Origin: Pseudescherichia sp031998825
Lineage (GTDB): Bacteria; Pseudomonadota; Gammaproteobacteria; Enterobacterales; Enterobacteriaceae
Assembly: GCF_031998825.1 (NCBI RefSeq)
Contig: NZ_DAMACX010000018.1
Coordinates: 1 to 64,000 of the forward strand
DNA: 64,000 nt
Direction: 5' to 3'
Part shown: positions 49,160 through 58,024 of the stretch, piece after piece
Layout: each line of letters starts with the position of its first letter
How positions within the stretch are numbered: position 1 is the stretch's first letter
Translations under genes and position numbers: made by a program
Notes under the pieces: model-generated
What the model saw: the letters and a program-made list of their open reading frames with translations, nothing else
The model's database searches: none
Told to the model about the DNA's origin: nothing

Positions 49160-51354
49160 TAGAAGTCGAAGGTGACGGAGGCGCGCACTTCACGGCCGCC
49201 GCCGAGGAAGGCGCTGGGTGAACCGCCGTCGCCGTCGGTACCCGACGGGAAGATAGAGGCCCAGTAATGCTCATCCGTGACGTTGTTCACCGCCACGCGC
49301 AGGGTGGTTGGGACGGTGCTGATACGCGTGGTGTAGCGGGTGCCGAGATCCAGGGTGGTGTAGCTGTCCGCCCACGAGGTGTTGGTGTCATTCGCCGCCC
49401 GCTTGCCGGTGTAGTGTAGATTGGCGCTGTAGACCCACTGCGGCTGCGACGGGAAGCTGTACTCCGCCAGCAGGTTGGCCTGCACCTTCGGCACGCCGAC
49501 CACCCGCTTGTTGCTGGTGCTGTCGGAGACGGTATCTTTCAGCTGCGGATCGAGGAAGGTGACGCCGCTGTAGATATTCAGCCCCTGCCAGAGGTGGCCG
49601 GTAGCGGTCAGCTCCAGGCCATTGTTGACCTGATTCCCCTGCTCCTTGTAGACCATGTCGTTGGCATCGACGTAGGCAAAGGGGCGTTCGAGGCGGAACA
49701 GCGCTGCGCCAAGATTGAGATCGCCGAGGTCCGCCTTCAGGCCCGCTTCATACTGCTGGCTGCGATAGGGATCCAGCGTCTGGCCGGCGTTTTTGATCGT
49801 CGTCGTGCCGGTGCTGGTTGGCGCGGTGCCGCCCTGCTCCAGCGAGTCGGCGTAGCTGACGTAGGCCATCAGCGTCGGGGTGATTTTGTACATCAGGGCG
49901 ACGTTCGGGCTTAAACCATCCTCGTTGATTTCGCTGGTCTGCTGCCCCTGGGCGTTGTAGTTCTGCGTCTGGAGCCAGCTCTGGCTCAGGTAGAACATCG
50001 CCGACCACTGCGGCGTGAGGGTCACCGTGTCGCCAAGGGTCACGCTCTGCTGGGTATTCTCGCTCGACTTATAGCGTGCGCCGCCGGTATTGATCCGCCC
50101 GTTGCCCGGCTCGCTCAGCGGTGACGGGTCGTACATGTTGGTGGTGCCCAGCTGCCAGGCCGTGCTTTTGCCTCGGGCGGCGTAGATCGACCAGACGTAG
50201 CCGGTAGTAGAGAGCGACAGATCGTGACCCACGGTGCCGGTGTCGACGTGGCCGTTAAGGGTCGTGGTGTTGCTCAGCACGCGGAAGCGGCCCGCCGCGC
50301 TGGAGTCGCTGATTGAGCGCTTGATATCACCGCTGTCGTTAAGAATGGTGCTGGAGACGGAGCGCATGGCGCGGTCCGCCTGCTGCCAGCCGACGCCCGT
50401 CGTCAGGGACCAGTCATCGTTAAGATAGTGGATGAGGCGGGTGCTGAGGGTATCGGTAGTCAGATCGTTACCCGCCGTACTGAGGGCGAGGTTGTTATCT
50501 TTCGGATCCGGCGCCGAGGGGAGCTTAATCCCCGGCCCGTAGCTGAAGCTGCCCGGATAGCCCTTCTGTACGAATTCATAGTGGCTGGCATCAAGCTGTA
50601 GCTGAGTACCCGGCTGGATATTCCAGTCCAGCGCCACGGACGCCAGCTTGCGGCGCAGGGTGCTGTCGGCGACGTTGCCCTCGCCCTCTTCATCCAGCAG
50701 ATTGACGCGGTAGCCGAAGCGTTTATCGTCGTCGAGATGGCCGCCCAGATCGACGTGGCCGTTGACCGCGCTGCGGCTCTGGTAGCCGAGGGTGACGCGG
50801 TTCAGGGTCTGCTCTGTGGGACGTTTGGCAACAAAGTTAAACTGCCCCGCCGGGCTGGCCGGGCCGTAGAGCGCTCCGGTCAGGCTGTTGAGCACGTCGA
50901 GGCGCTCCAGCATCTCTACCGGGAAGGCGGTGGTAGAGACGACGTTCAGCCCGTCGAGACGGCTGTTAGCCACCACGCTGCCCTGCATCCCGCGGCTCTG
51001 TGGACGGCCGACGTCCATGCCGCCGCGAGCCTGCATCTGGGTGCTGGGAGAGTACTTCAGCAGCTCGCTGACGCTTTTGGCCTGCTGGTTATCGATCATC
51101 TCCCGCGTCACGGTGGTAGTGGAGTATGGCGTCTCTACCCAGGAGCGGTTACCCAGCGGACCGAGGTCGATATCTGAGGTTTTAAAGCCCGCGCCCGCCG
51201 GGGCGGCAGAGCGAGCGGCACTGTTCCCGGTGACGACGATCTGCTCTTCAGATTCATGTGATGTATCAGTAATGGCATCTGCCGCGCGGGCGCTGAGTGA
51301 TGCGAGGGGGGTGATAAGCGGCAAGACCACTGCCATTTTTATGCTGTTATTCAT
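49159..51354 (-). CDS. TonB-dependent siderophore/metallophore receptor
   Basis: This is a 731-residue outer-membrane beta-barrel. Signal sequence residues 1-25, the TonB box EEQIVVTG around 36, a plug domain to about 200 (SVSELLKYSPSTQMQARGGM; YGPASPAGQFNFVAKRP) and a C-terminal barrel strand ending ASVTFDF are present. It belongs to the FhuA/FpvA/YncD-like siderophore receptor family. It is the first gene of the four-gene unit with FecBCD-type components. The promoter region shows an FNR-like site and no Fur box. Confidence 0.92.
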   Translation of the reverse strand: MNNSIKMAVVLPLITPLASLSARAADAITDTSHESEEQIVVTGNSAARSAAPAGAGFKTSDIDLGPLGNRSWVETPYSTTTVTREMIDNQQAKSVSELLKYSPSTQMQARGGMDVGRPQSRGMQGSVVANSRLDGLNVVSTTAFPVEMLERLDVLNSLTGALYGPASPAGQFNFVAKRPTEQTLNRVTLGYQSRSAVNGHVDLGGHLDDDKRFGYRVNLLDEEGEGNVADSTLRRKLASVALDWNIQPGTQLQLDASHYEFVQKGYPGSFSYGPGIKLPSAPDPKDNNLALSTAGNDLTTDTLSTRLIHYLNDDWSLTTGVGWQQADRAMRSVSSTILNDSGDIKRSISDSSAAGRFRVLSNTTTLNGHVDTGTVGHDLSLSTTGYVWSIYAARGKSTAWQLGTTNMYDPSPLSEPGNGRINTGGARYKSSENTQQSVTLGDTVTLTPQWSAMFYLSQSWLQTQNYNAQGQQTSEINEDGLSPNVALMYKITPTLMAYVSYADSLEQGGTAPTSTGTTTIKNAGQTLDPYRSQQYEAGLKADLGDLNLGAALFRLERPFAYVDANDMVYKEQGNQVNNGLELTATGHLWQGLNIYSGVTFLDPQLKDTVSDSTSNKRVVGVPKVQANLLAEYSFPSQPQWVYSANLHYTGKRAANDTNTSWADSYTTLDLGTRYTTRISTVPTTLRVAVNNVTDEHYWASIFPSGTDGDGGSPSAFLGGGREVRASVTFDF

Positions 51355-51381
51355 TAAACTGCCATCGTTATGTAAAGTTTT

Positions 51382-51423
51382 ATATTACGGTTGGCATGGT
51401 AGTACAAAGTTGATTTGGATCAC
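51382..51423 (-). promoter_or_regulatory. Class II FNR-type promoter of the TonB/ABC cluster
   Basis: An FNR-like palindrome TTGAT-TTGG-ATCAC (51410-51423; consensus TTGAT-N4-ATCAA, 9 of 10) and a -10 hexamer TAATAT (51387-51382) lie 32 bases apart centre to centre. That is the spacing of FNR bound at -41.5. The start would be near 51375, 21 bases upstream of the ATG. A separate palindrome ATTCAT-GAT-ATGAAT is at 51428-51442. Confidence 0.6.
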
Positions 51424-51546
51424 AGCTATTCATGATATGAATGTATGTAACCCTTTGTGATTAATGGGATTTAGTTGGGGAGGGTGATGATTACGCAGGG
51501 AAAGCAGAGAGGGTGAGCCCCTCTCGATGTGTCGGATCCAGGCTGG

Positions 51547-52788
51547 TTAAACGCTCGCCAGGGCAGTCACCGCATAGCTAAACGCCGTAATGGCCTGCGC
51601 GACGTCGTCACTCTCCACCGACTCCGCCGGATGGTGGCTGATACCACTCTTGCAGCGCACAAAGAGCATCCCTACCGGCCAGCGTTCGGCCATGGCGATG
51701 GCGTCATGCCCGGCTCCGCTGGGCAGCGACAGCGACGCACCCTGCGTCTGGTGTACCGCATCGGTAAGCAGGCTCTGTAGACGTAGATCGCAAGGGGTAG
51801 CGGCGATGCGGTAGAACTCCTCGGCGCTGAACGTCAGCCCCCGGCGGGCGACGATAGCCTGCGCCAGGGTCAGCAGCTCATCCAGCAAGGCATCCAGCGG
51901 CGCGTCCTGCGGCCCGCGAATATCCAGCGACAGCATCACCTCGCCAGGAATAACGTTGACCGCTCCCGGCAGGCAACCCAGCGTGCCTACCGTGGCAACC
52001 AGGTTGCCGCCCCGTTCACGGGTGGTGCTCTCTACAGCCACCATCCACTCGGCGGCGGCGGCCAGAGCATCTTTACGCTGAGCCATCGGCACGGTGCCCG
52101 CATGGCCCGCCTCGCCGATAAAGCGGCAGTTCAGGCGGCGCGCGCCGTTGATCGCCTCAACGACCCCCAGCGCCAGCCCCGCCTGCTCCAGACAGGGCCC
52201 CTGCTCGATATGCAGCTCCAGATAGGCGGCAATTTCTTCTCTACGACGTGCTGCCTGCGCAATGCGGGCCGGATCCAGCCCGGCCAACACCATCGCCTGC
52301 GCCACGCTCACGCCGCTGGCATCGCTCTGCGTCAGCCACTGCGCCGGCCATGTCCCCGTCAGGCCACGGCTGCCGAGCAGGGTGATGCCAAACCGCGTCC
52401 CCTCCTCATCGCAAAAACCCACGATCTCAATCGCCTTCGCCAGCCGCTGCCCCTGCCGGTGCAGGCTCTGCACCACCTCAATGGCCGTCAGCACCCCGAG
52501 CATGCCGTCATAGCGTCCGGCGTTGCGCACGGTATCCAGATGCGAGCCTAACAGAACTGCCGGAGCCCCCTCCTGCTCGCCCTCGTAGCGGCCGCAGATA
52601 TTGCCCACGCTATCCTGCCAGACGATCATTCCGGCCTCCGCCATCCACTGCGCTACCCGCTGGTTGGCCAGCAGATGCTGGGGGGAGAGGTAGATCCGGG
52701 TCAGGGCATCCGGGGTTTCGCTGATGGCGGCCAGCTCATCCGCGCGGGCCATCACCCGCTCCGCCTGCTGGCGTGCTGGCTGGCTCAT
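51547..52788 (-). CDS. hpxK: HpxK allantoate amidohydrolase
   Basis: This is a 413-residue M20-family metalloenzyme that hydrolyses allantoate towards ureidoglycine, releasing ammonia and carbon dioxide. Metal ligands are visible in GSHLDTV, DEEGTRFG, ELHIEQGP, GAGHDAIAMA and ISHHPAES. The start ATG at 52788 overlaps the hpxJ stop (ATGA). It is the last gene of the hpxFGHIJK-type operon. A plain carbamoylase of the same family is the alternative, but the neighbours favour allantoate. Confidence 0.9.
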   Translation of the reverse strand: MSQPARQQAERVMARADELAAISETPDALTRIYLSPQHLLANQRVAQWMAEAGMIVWQDSVGNICGRYEGEQEGAPAVLLGSHLDTVRNAGRYDGMLGVLTAIEVVQSLHRQGQRLAKAIEIVGFCDEEGTRFGITLLGSRGLTGTWPAQWLTQSDASGVSVAQAMVLAGLDPARIAQAARRREEIAAYLELHIEQGPCLEQAGLALGVVEAINGARRLNCRFIGEAGHAGTVPMAQRKDALAAAAEWMVAVESTTRERGGNLVATVGTLGCLPGAVNVIPGEVMLSLDIRGPQDAPLDALLDELLTLAQAIVARRGLTFSAEEFYRIAATPCDLRLQSLLTDAVHQTQGASLSLPSGAGHDAIAMAERWPVGMLFVRCKSGISHHPAESVESDDVAQAITAFSYAVTALASV

Positions 52789-54026
52789 AGCGGACGCTCT
52801 CTGTGATAGCGATCCCACGCCGCCTGCATGGCTGCACCCTGAACAGTAGAGAACTTGAGATAGTTAAGCACCGACTCCAGCGCGCTCAGGGTGGTCATCA
52901 CGCAATCTTTGCGGGCGTTATAGCCCATGGTGCCGATGCGCCATACCTTGCCATGCAGCGGGCCAAAGGAGGTGCCGATCTCAATGCCGAAATCCTCCAG
53001 CATCAGCTTGCGCAGCTGGTCGCCGTTGATCCCCTGCGGGATCGCTACGCCCAGTACGTTGTTCATCTTGTGCTTCAGGTCGCCGAAGGTCTCCAGCCCC
53101 ATCGCCTGGATGCCCGCCAGCAGCGCCTCGCCGTGCAGCTTATGGCGGGCGATGCCGTTATCCAGCCCCTCCTGGAGGATCAGGCGCGCGCACTCCCGAG
53201 CGGCAAACAGCGCCGAGGTGGCTTCGGTGTGATGGTTCAGGCGCTCCGGCCCCCAGTAGTCCATCACCATGCCGAGGTCGAAGTAGTTGGAGTAGATCAT
53301 CTCCTCATCACCGTCGCGATGGTCAGCAGTACGGATCCCCTCCTCGACGCATTTGCGGCGGCGGATAACCTCCTCCATGCGTGGGCTGAGGGTGATGGGT
53401 GAGGTGCCGGACGGGCCGCCGAGGCACTTCTGCATCCCCGCCGAGACCGCGTCCAGCCCCCAGGCATCGCTCTCCAGGGCGTTGCCCCCCAGCGAGGCGG
53501 TGGCGTCGGTATAGAACAGCACGTCGTGACGGCGGCAGATATCTCCCAGCTCGGCGAGCGGCTGGAGCATGGTGGTGGAGGTATCACCCTGCACCGTCAG
53601 CAGCAGGCGCGGGCGCACCCGCTTGATGGCGTCCTCGATCTGGTCGGGGGTAAAGACCTCGCCCCACGGCACCTCAATGGTATGCACCTCTGCCCGGCAG
53701 CGGCGGGCGATCTCACACAGCAGATGACCAAAGCGGCCAAATACCGGCACCAGCACTTTGTCACCGGGACGGATCGCCGAGACCAGGATAGCCTCAATTC
53801 CCGCCCGCGAGGTGCCGTCCACCAGCATCGTCCAGCGGTTGTCGGTGCGGAACACGCCGCGATAGAGGGCCATCACCTCATTCATGTAGTGGGTCATAGC
53901 CGGATCGTACTGGCCGACAAGCTGGCTCGACATGGCGCGCAGCACGCGCGGATCGGCGTTGATGGGCCCCGGCCCCATCAGCAGGCGCTGGGGTGGATTG
54001 ATTTGCGAAAATTGCGCGATATCCAT
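52785..54026 (-). CDS. hpxJ: HpxJ ureidoglycine-glyoxylate aminotransferase
   Basis: This 413-residue PLP enzyme is class V (PucG/alanine-glyoxylate aminotransferase type). PLP contacts are DATASLGG (Asp) and the lysine of GMQKCLGGPSG. It transfers the amino group of (S)-ureidoglycine to glyoxylate, giving glycine and oxalurate. It is coupled to hpxK and follows the ABC ATPase gene by 13 bases. Confidence 0.9.
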   Translation of the reverse strand: MDIAQFSQINPPQRLLMGPGPINADPRVLRAMSSQLVGQYDPAMTHYMNEVMALYRGVFRTDNRWTMLVDGTSRAGIEAILVSAIRPGDKVLVPVFGRFGHLLCEIARRCRAEVHTIEVPWGEVFTPDQIEDAIKRVRPRLLLTVQGDTSTTMLQPLAELGDICRRHDVLFYTDATASLGGNALESDAWGLDAVSAGMQKCLGGPSGTSPITLSPRMEEVIRRRKCVEEGIRTADHRDGDEEMIYSNYFDLGMVMDYWGPERLNHHTEATSALFAARECARLILQEGLDNGIARHKLHGEALLAGIQAMGLETFGDLKHKMNNVLGVAIPQGINGDQLRKLMLEDFGIEIGTSFGPLHGKVWRIGTMGYNARKDCVMTTLSALESVLNYLKFSTVQGAAMQAAWDRYHRERPL

Positions 54027-54039
54027 TTTTAAGTCCTTA

Positions 54040-54777
54040 TTAGTTGAGGCCGCGTACGGAGGAGATAAACTGTTTCAGCTCGGTGGTCTGCGGATCGGCG
54101 AACAGCGCTTTGCTGTCGCCCTGCTCCCACACCTTCCCCTGATGCATAAACACCACGCGGTCGCCCACTTCGCGGGCAAAATTCATTTCATGCGTCACCA
54201 GAATCAGCGTCATCCCCTCTGCTGCCAGCTGCTCCAGCACCTTGAGCACCTCGCCCACCAGCTCCGGATCGAGCGCCGAGGTGATCTCGTCGCAGAGTAA
54301 CACCTTCGGCGACATCGCCAGCGCACGGGCAATCGCCACGCGCTGCTGCTGGCCGCCGGAGAGGCTGGAGGGGTAGTAGTCCAGCCGGTCGCCCAGCCCC
54401 ACCTTCTCCAGCATCTTTTGCGCCAGCTCGCGGCACTCGGCGGCGCTCTTTTTCAGCACCCGGCGCGGGGCCAGCATCACGTTCTCCAGCGCCGTCATGT
54501 GCGGGAACAGGTTGAAGTTCTGGAACACCATGCCGATGGAGCGGCTGATCTCCCGCGCCTGTGAATCCCGATCGGTGATGGTCATGCCGCCCAGCTTGAT
54601 GCTCCCCTCCTGGTAACCCTCCAGGCCGTTGATGCAGCGCAGCAGCGTGCTTTTACCCGATCCGCTGCGGCCGATAATAGAGATCACCTCGCCCATATCG
54701 ATATCCAGATCGACGCCCTTAAGCACGTGGTTATCACCGTAGTACTTCTGCATCTGATTAATGGTGATGAGAGGCAT
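54040..54777 (-). CDS. hpxI: HpxI amino-acid-type ABC ATPase
   Basis: This 245-residue ATPase of the GlnQ/HisP class starts at 54777. It has GRSGSGKST, LSGGQQQRVAIARAL and VLLCDEITSALD. It overlaps the preceding permease by 20 bases. In the hpx setting the cargo is probably a purine-breakdown ureide or a related amino acid; the symbol follows the Klebsiella operon order. Confidence 0.85.
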   Translation of the reverse strand: MPLITINQMQKYYGDNHVLKGVDLDIDMGEVISIIGRSGSGKSTLLRCINGLEGYQEGSIKLGGMTITDRDSQAREISRSIGMVFQNFNLFPHMTALENVMLAPRRVLKKSAAECRELAQKMLEKVGLGDRLDYYPSSLSGGQQQRVAIARALAMSPKVLLCDEITSALDPELVGEVLKVLEQLAAEGMTLILVTHEMNFAREVGDRVVFMHQGKVWEQGDSKALFADPQTTELKQFISSVRGLN

Positions 54778-55417
54778 TGAATTTATTCTCCAGATAGCGG
54801 CTGTAGCGGGACAGCGGGTAGCACAGAATGAAGTAGCCCAGCGCCACCAGCGCAAAGACTTTAAATGGCTGATAGGTGACGTTGGTCAGCATCGTCCCGG
54901 CCTTGGTCAGGTCGACGAAGCCGATGATTGACGCCAGCGCCGTGCCTTTGATCACCTGCACGGCAAAGCCCACCGTCGGGGCAATGGCAATGCGTAGCGC
55001 CTGCGGGGCGACCACCCGCCAGAGGGTCTGGCCAAAGCTCAGCCCCAGGCAGCGTGACGCTTCCCACTGCCCTTTCGGCAGGGCGCGAATGCTGCCAAAC
55101 CAGATATCGAGCAAGAAAGCGCTGGTATAGAGCGTCAGCGCTAGCGAGGCCGCCGTCCAGGGTGAGACGTCGATACCAAACATCGCCACGCCGAAGAAGG
55201 CCAGAAACAGCTGCATCAGCAGCGGTGTCCCCTGGAACAGCTCGACATAGCCGCGGATCAGGCGCTTCACCTGCCGCCCGCCGGTCAGGCGCAGCAGCAG
55301 GAGCGGCAGCGTCACCAGCGCGCCGCCGGTAAACGCCACCAGCGAGAGCAGCACCGTCCAGCGCCCGGCCAGCAGCAGGTTGCGGATAATGTCCCAGTCG
55401 GTAAAGGTGTTCATCAT
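54758..55417 (-). CDS. hpxH: HpxH amino-acid-type ABC permease
   Basis: This is a 219-residue permease of the HisM/GlnP class with the EAA region GQWEASRCLGLSFGQTLWRV. Two ATGs in tandem (55417 and 55414) overlap the partner stop. Together with HpxG it makes a heterodimeric pore. Confidence 0.83.
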   Translation of the reverse strand: MMNTFTDWDIIRNLLLAGRWTVLLSLVAFTGGALVTLPLLLLRLTGGRQVKRLIRGYVELFQGTPLLMQLFLAFFGVAMFGIDVSPWTAASLALTLYTSAFLLDIWFGSIRALPKGQWEASRCLGLSFGQTLWRVVAPQALRIAIAPTVGFAVQVIKGTALASIIGFVDLTKAGTMLTNVTYQPFKVFALVALGYFILCYPLSRYSRYLENKFNASHHH

Positions 55418-56079
55418 GCCTGCACTCCCAGCCATCTCCGCCCCGCCGCCAGCAGCAGCTGGCGCATGGCGATCGACAGAATTAAGTAGATCCCAGCCGT
55501 GACCAGATAGACCTCGAAGCTCAGAAAGGTCCGGGACTGGATCAGGTTGGCGGCAAAGGTCAGCTCCTCATATGAGACCTGCGATACCACCGACGATCCC
55601 AGCATGACGATGATGCACTGGCTGACCAGCGCCGGGTAGATACGCTGTAGCGCGGGCGGCAGCACGATGCGGATAAAGGTCTGGACGCGGGTCAGGCCCA
55701 GCACCCGCCCTGCCTCCCACTGCCCCTTCGGGGTAACCTGGATCCCGGCACGTACGATCTCGGTGCTGTAGGCCCCCAGGTTGACCACCATCGCCAGCAG
55801 CGCAGCCTCTCCCGCCGTCATTTTGAGGCCCATATTGGGCAGGCCAAAAACAATAAAGAACAGCTGTACGACAAAGGGCGTATTGCGGATCAGCTCCACG
55901 TACGCACCCCAGATGCGGCTGAGCCACGACGGACGGCCGCTGCGAATGGCGGCTCCGAGAATACCCAACGCCAGGCCTCCCGCCGTCGCCATCACCGTGA
56001 GTTGTACGGTGATCCACAGTCCCGCCAGCAGCTCGGGCCAGTGCGGCCAGAGCTCAGAAAAGTGAAGTTGTTCAGTCAT
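55414..56079 (-). CDS. hpxG: HpxG amino-acid-type ABC permease
   Basis: This is a 221-residue permease of the HisQ/GlnP class; NTPFVVQLFFIVFGLPNMGL and GQWEAGRVLGLTRVQTFIRI are the family blocks. It starts 9 bases after the binding-protein gene stops. Confidence 0.83.
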   Translation of the reverse strand: MTEQLHFSELWPHWPELLAGLWITVQLTVMATAGGLALGILGAAIRSGRPSWLSRIWGAYVELIRNTPFVVQLFFIVFGLPNMGLKMTAGEAALLAMVVNLGAYSTEIVRAGIQVTPKGQWEAGRVLGLTRVQTFIRIVLPPALQRIYPALVSQCIIVMLGSSVVSQVSYEELTFAANLIQSRTFLSFEVYLVTAGIYLILSIAMRQLLLAAGRRWLGVQA

Positions 56080-56088
56080 TAACCGGCC

Positions 56089-56874
56089 TTACACGCCAAG
56101 GCTTGCCGGCAGCGGGGCTTTCATCCACTGCTCAGAGAGTTTGTTCAGGGTGCCATCCTTCACGCCCTGCTCGATCAGCGCGTCAACCTTCGCCTTCAGC
56201 GCCGGCTCGTTCTTCTTCAGGCCAATAAAACAGGGTGAATCTTTCAGCATAAAGCTCGGCACCGGCGCTTTGTCCGCGTTTTGCCGGGAGATGGCCGCCA
56301 CGACGAGGTTGCCGGTAGCAACGTACTCTACCTGGCCCGAGAGATACGCTGACAGGGTGGTGTTGTTATCCTCGTAGCGCTTCACCTGCGCCTCTTTCGG
56401 TGCAATGCCGGTCAGCACCATATCTTCGACCGCACCGCGGGTGACGCCGATGGTTTTACCGCTCAGCCCTGCGGCGTCCTTCAGCTCAGCGCCTTTTGGA
56501 CCGAAGACCCCAAGGAAGAAAGGCGCGTAGGCACGGCTGAAATCAATCACCTTTTCACGCTCGGCGTTTTTACCGAGGCTGGAGATCACCAGATCCACCT
56601 TGTCCGTTTGCAGATAGGGCACCCGGTTGGCGCTGGTTACGGGAACCAGCTGCAGCTTGAGCTTCATCTCTTTGGCAAGGTAGCGCGCCATATCGATGTC
56701 GTAGCCCTGGGGCTGGAGATCGGTCCCTACCGAGCCAAAGGGCGGGAAGTCTTGCGGAACAGCGACACGAAGCGTGCCGCGTTTCTCAATATCCTGTAGC
56801 TGGTCGGCCTGCGCTGCCGACAGGTGAGTTAACAGAACAGCGGCCCCGGCCAGTGCGATCAACAGTTTTTTCAT
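56089..56874 (-). CDS. hpxF: HpxF amino-acid-type ABC binding protein
   Basis: This is a 261-residue periplasmic protein with signal MKKLLIALAGAAVLLTHLS and the SBP_bac_3 fold: GTLRVAVPQDFPPFGSVGTD and KLQLVPVTSANRVPYLQTDK. It is the first gene of the six-gene unit to hpxK, transcribed from a sigma-54 promoter. The ligand is unknown. Confidence 0.85.
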   Translation of the reverse strand: MKKLLIALAGAAVLLTHLSAAQADQLQDIEKRGTLRVAVPQDFPPFGSVGTDLQPQGYDIDMARYLAKEMKLKLQLVPVTSANRVPYLQTDKVDLVISSLGKNAEREKVIDFSRAYAPFFLGVFGPKGAELKDAAGLSGKTIGVTRGAVEDMVLTGIAPKEAQVKRYEDNNTTLSAYLSGQVEYVATGNLVVAAISRQNADKAPVPSFMLKDSPCFIGLKKNEPALKAKVDALIEQGVKDGTLNKLSEQWMKAPLPASLGV

Positions 56875-56926
56875 GGTGTTTACCCGTTACGTTAGCATGA
56901 AACAAAAGATTCTATAAATAGACTTT

Positions 56927-56942
56927 TGCAACTAATGTGCCA
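56927..56942 (-). promoter_or_regulatory. Sigma-54 promoter of hpxFGHIJK
   Basis: On the minus strand TGGCACATTAGTTGCA matches the -24/-12 consensus TGGCACG-N4-TTGCA at all but one informative base. It predicts a start near 56916, about 42 bases above the hpxF ATG. Confidence 0.8.
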
Positions 56943-57016
56943 GGTACGGATAACCGGTAAATCAGCGGTAACTGCTTAAACAACCATCAGAAACGAGAAG
57001 GTAAGCTGCGCCTGAA

Positions 57017-57033
57017 CGCACCAAAACAGTGCC
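57017..57033 (-). promoter_or_regulatory. NtrC-like enhancer site
   Basis: GGCACTGTTTTGGTGCG has the 17-base NtrC form TGCACC-N5-GGTGCA, with the GCAC and GGTGC cores kept. Its centre is about 109 bases upstream of the predicted hpxF start, the position seen at glnAp2. A weaker relative lies at 57035-57051. Confidence 0.6.
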
Positions 57034-57054
57034 AAACCCCAGCATGGTGCCCCA

Positions 57055-57894
57055 TTATCGCTGCTCCAGCTCGTCCAGCTGCTGATAGAGGGTGGCGATG
57101 TTGTGAATGCGCGGCCGCCCCTTATCGAGAATTTCATGCAAAAAGGCATTGGCCAGCAGGTTGATCAGGCTATTTACCGCCGCGTAGCTGTCATAGGCAG
57201 AGACGCTGTCCAGCGGGGTGCAGAGCTGCCAGCGCGCCAGCGGCAGCAGGCCGTGCGCCTGCGGCTCGCACATCAGCACCACCGGGACGTTGTCGGCCTG
57301 CAGCTGCTGGAGCAGCGGGCGGATAATGCGCGGGCGGCGGCGAAACGCCATCACAATCACCAGATCGTCGGGAGTGAGATCCACCAGCTCCTCGCTCAGA
57401 CTCTGCCCCGGCTGCGGCAGAACCAGTACCTGGCCGCGGGCCTGCAACAGCTGCTGGCGCAGGTGCAGCGCTGCCGGATAGGCGTTACGCATGCCGATAA
57501 TCACAATTCGTCGGGCGGTGACCATGGCGGCGATCGTCTCGGCAAACTGCTGTGGGTCCAGGGCGTTGACCCACTGGGTCAGGTTCGCCATCTCCTGCTT
57601 ATAGTGGCGGGCCAGCAGTGTGTTGCCCTGCACCGCATCTCGGTTATCGGTCAGCGGCATGCCGCTCTGGCGCAGGGTACGCAGCTCGTCGCGCATGTCC
57701 TTATACTTCTCGTATCCCAGGCGCTTAAACAGGCGGCTCACCGTCGCCTTCGATACCCCGCTAAGCTGCGCCAGCTCGGCGCTGTTGTAGCCGATCAGAT
57801 CGTCAAAGTGATCGAAAATAAAGTTCGCCACCCGCTGCTCCTGGGGTGATAGCGACGCATATTGTCCTTTCAGGCGTTCATCAAGCTGTTCCAT
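57055..57894 (-). CDS. hpxU: HpxU-type MurR/RpiR-family regulator
   Basis: This is a 279-residue regulator with an N-terminal RpiR HTH (SLSPQEQRVANFIFDHFDDL; SAELAQLSGVSKATVSRLFK) and a C-terminal SIS domain (RRIVIIGMRNAYPAALHLRQ). It lies between the divergent hpxF and hpxW units. A -10 TATAAT lies at 57940-57935 with a predicted start near 57928. The effector is probably a purine-breakdown intermediate. The name follows the Klebsiella locus and is less sure than the family. Confidence 0.82.
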   Translation of the reverse strand: MEQLDERLKGQYASLSPQEQRVANFIFDHFDDLIGYNSAELAQLSGVSKATVSRLFKRLGYEKYKDMRDELRTLRQSGMPLTDNRDAVQGNTLLARHYKQEMANLTQWVNALDPQQFAETIAAMVTARRIVIIGMRNAYPAALHLRQQLLQARGQVLVLPQPGQSLSEELVDLTPDDLVIVMAFRRRPRIIRPLLQQLQADNVPVVLMCEPQAHGLLPLARWQLCTPLDSVSAYDSYAAVNSLINLLANAFLHEILDKGRPRIHNIATLYQQLDELEQR

Positions 57895-57907
57895 AGGGCC
57901 TCTGTAA

Positions 57908-57919
57908 CTTTTGTTTCAT
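57908..57919. promoter_or_regulatory. 12-mer repeated in the hpxF leader
   Basis: CTTTTGTTTCAT occurs here on the plus strand and again, on the minus strand, at 56908-56897 just after the predicted hpxF start. It is a candidate HpxU contact sequence. Confidence 0.4.
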
Positions 57920-57952
57920 TACATTCTACCTTTCATTATACGTGCCAGTTTA

Positions 57953-57970
57953 CTGAAACTTTTCTTTCAG
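57953..57970. promoter_or_regulatory. Inverted repeat at the hpxU/hpxW divergent promoters
   Basis: CTGAAA-CTTTTC-TTTCAG is a perfect 6-6-6 inverted repeat. It abuts the hpxW sigma-54 promoter and overlaps the hpxU -35 area. It is a candidate operator for the RpiR-type regulator. Confidence 0.5.
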
Positions 57971-57973
57971 AAC

Positions 57974-57989
57974 TGGAACAGCTTTTGCA
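57974..57989 (+). promoter_or_regulatory. Sigma-54 promoter of hpxWXYZ
   Basis: TGGAACAGCTTTTGCA fits TGGCAC-N5-TTGCA with one mismatch in the -24 part and exact GG/GC spacing. The predicted start is near 58000, 25 bases above the hpxW ATG. Confidence 0.75.
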
Positions 57990-58024
57990 GCACCTTGTGA
58001 CTTTCAGGGTTACGAGGACGCTTC

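Noticed and set aside
51355..51546. Fur box upstream of the TonB receptor
   Set aside because: No sequence close to the 19-base Fur palindrome was found on either strand; an FNR-type site fits better.
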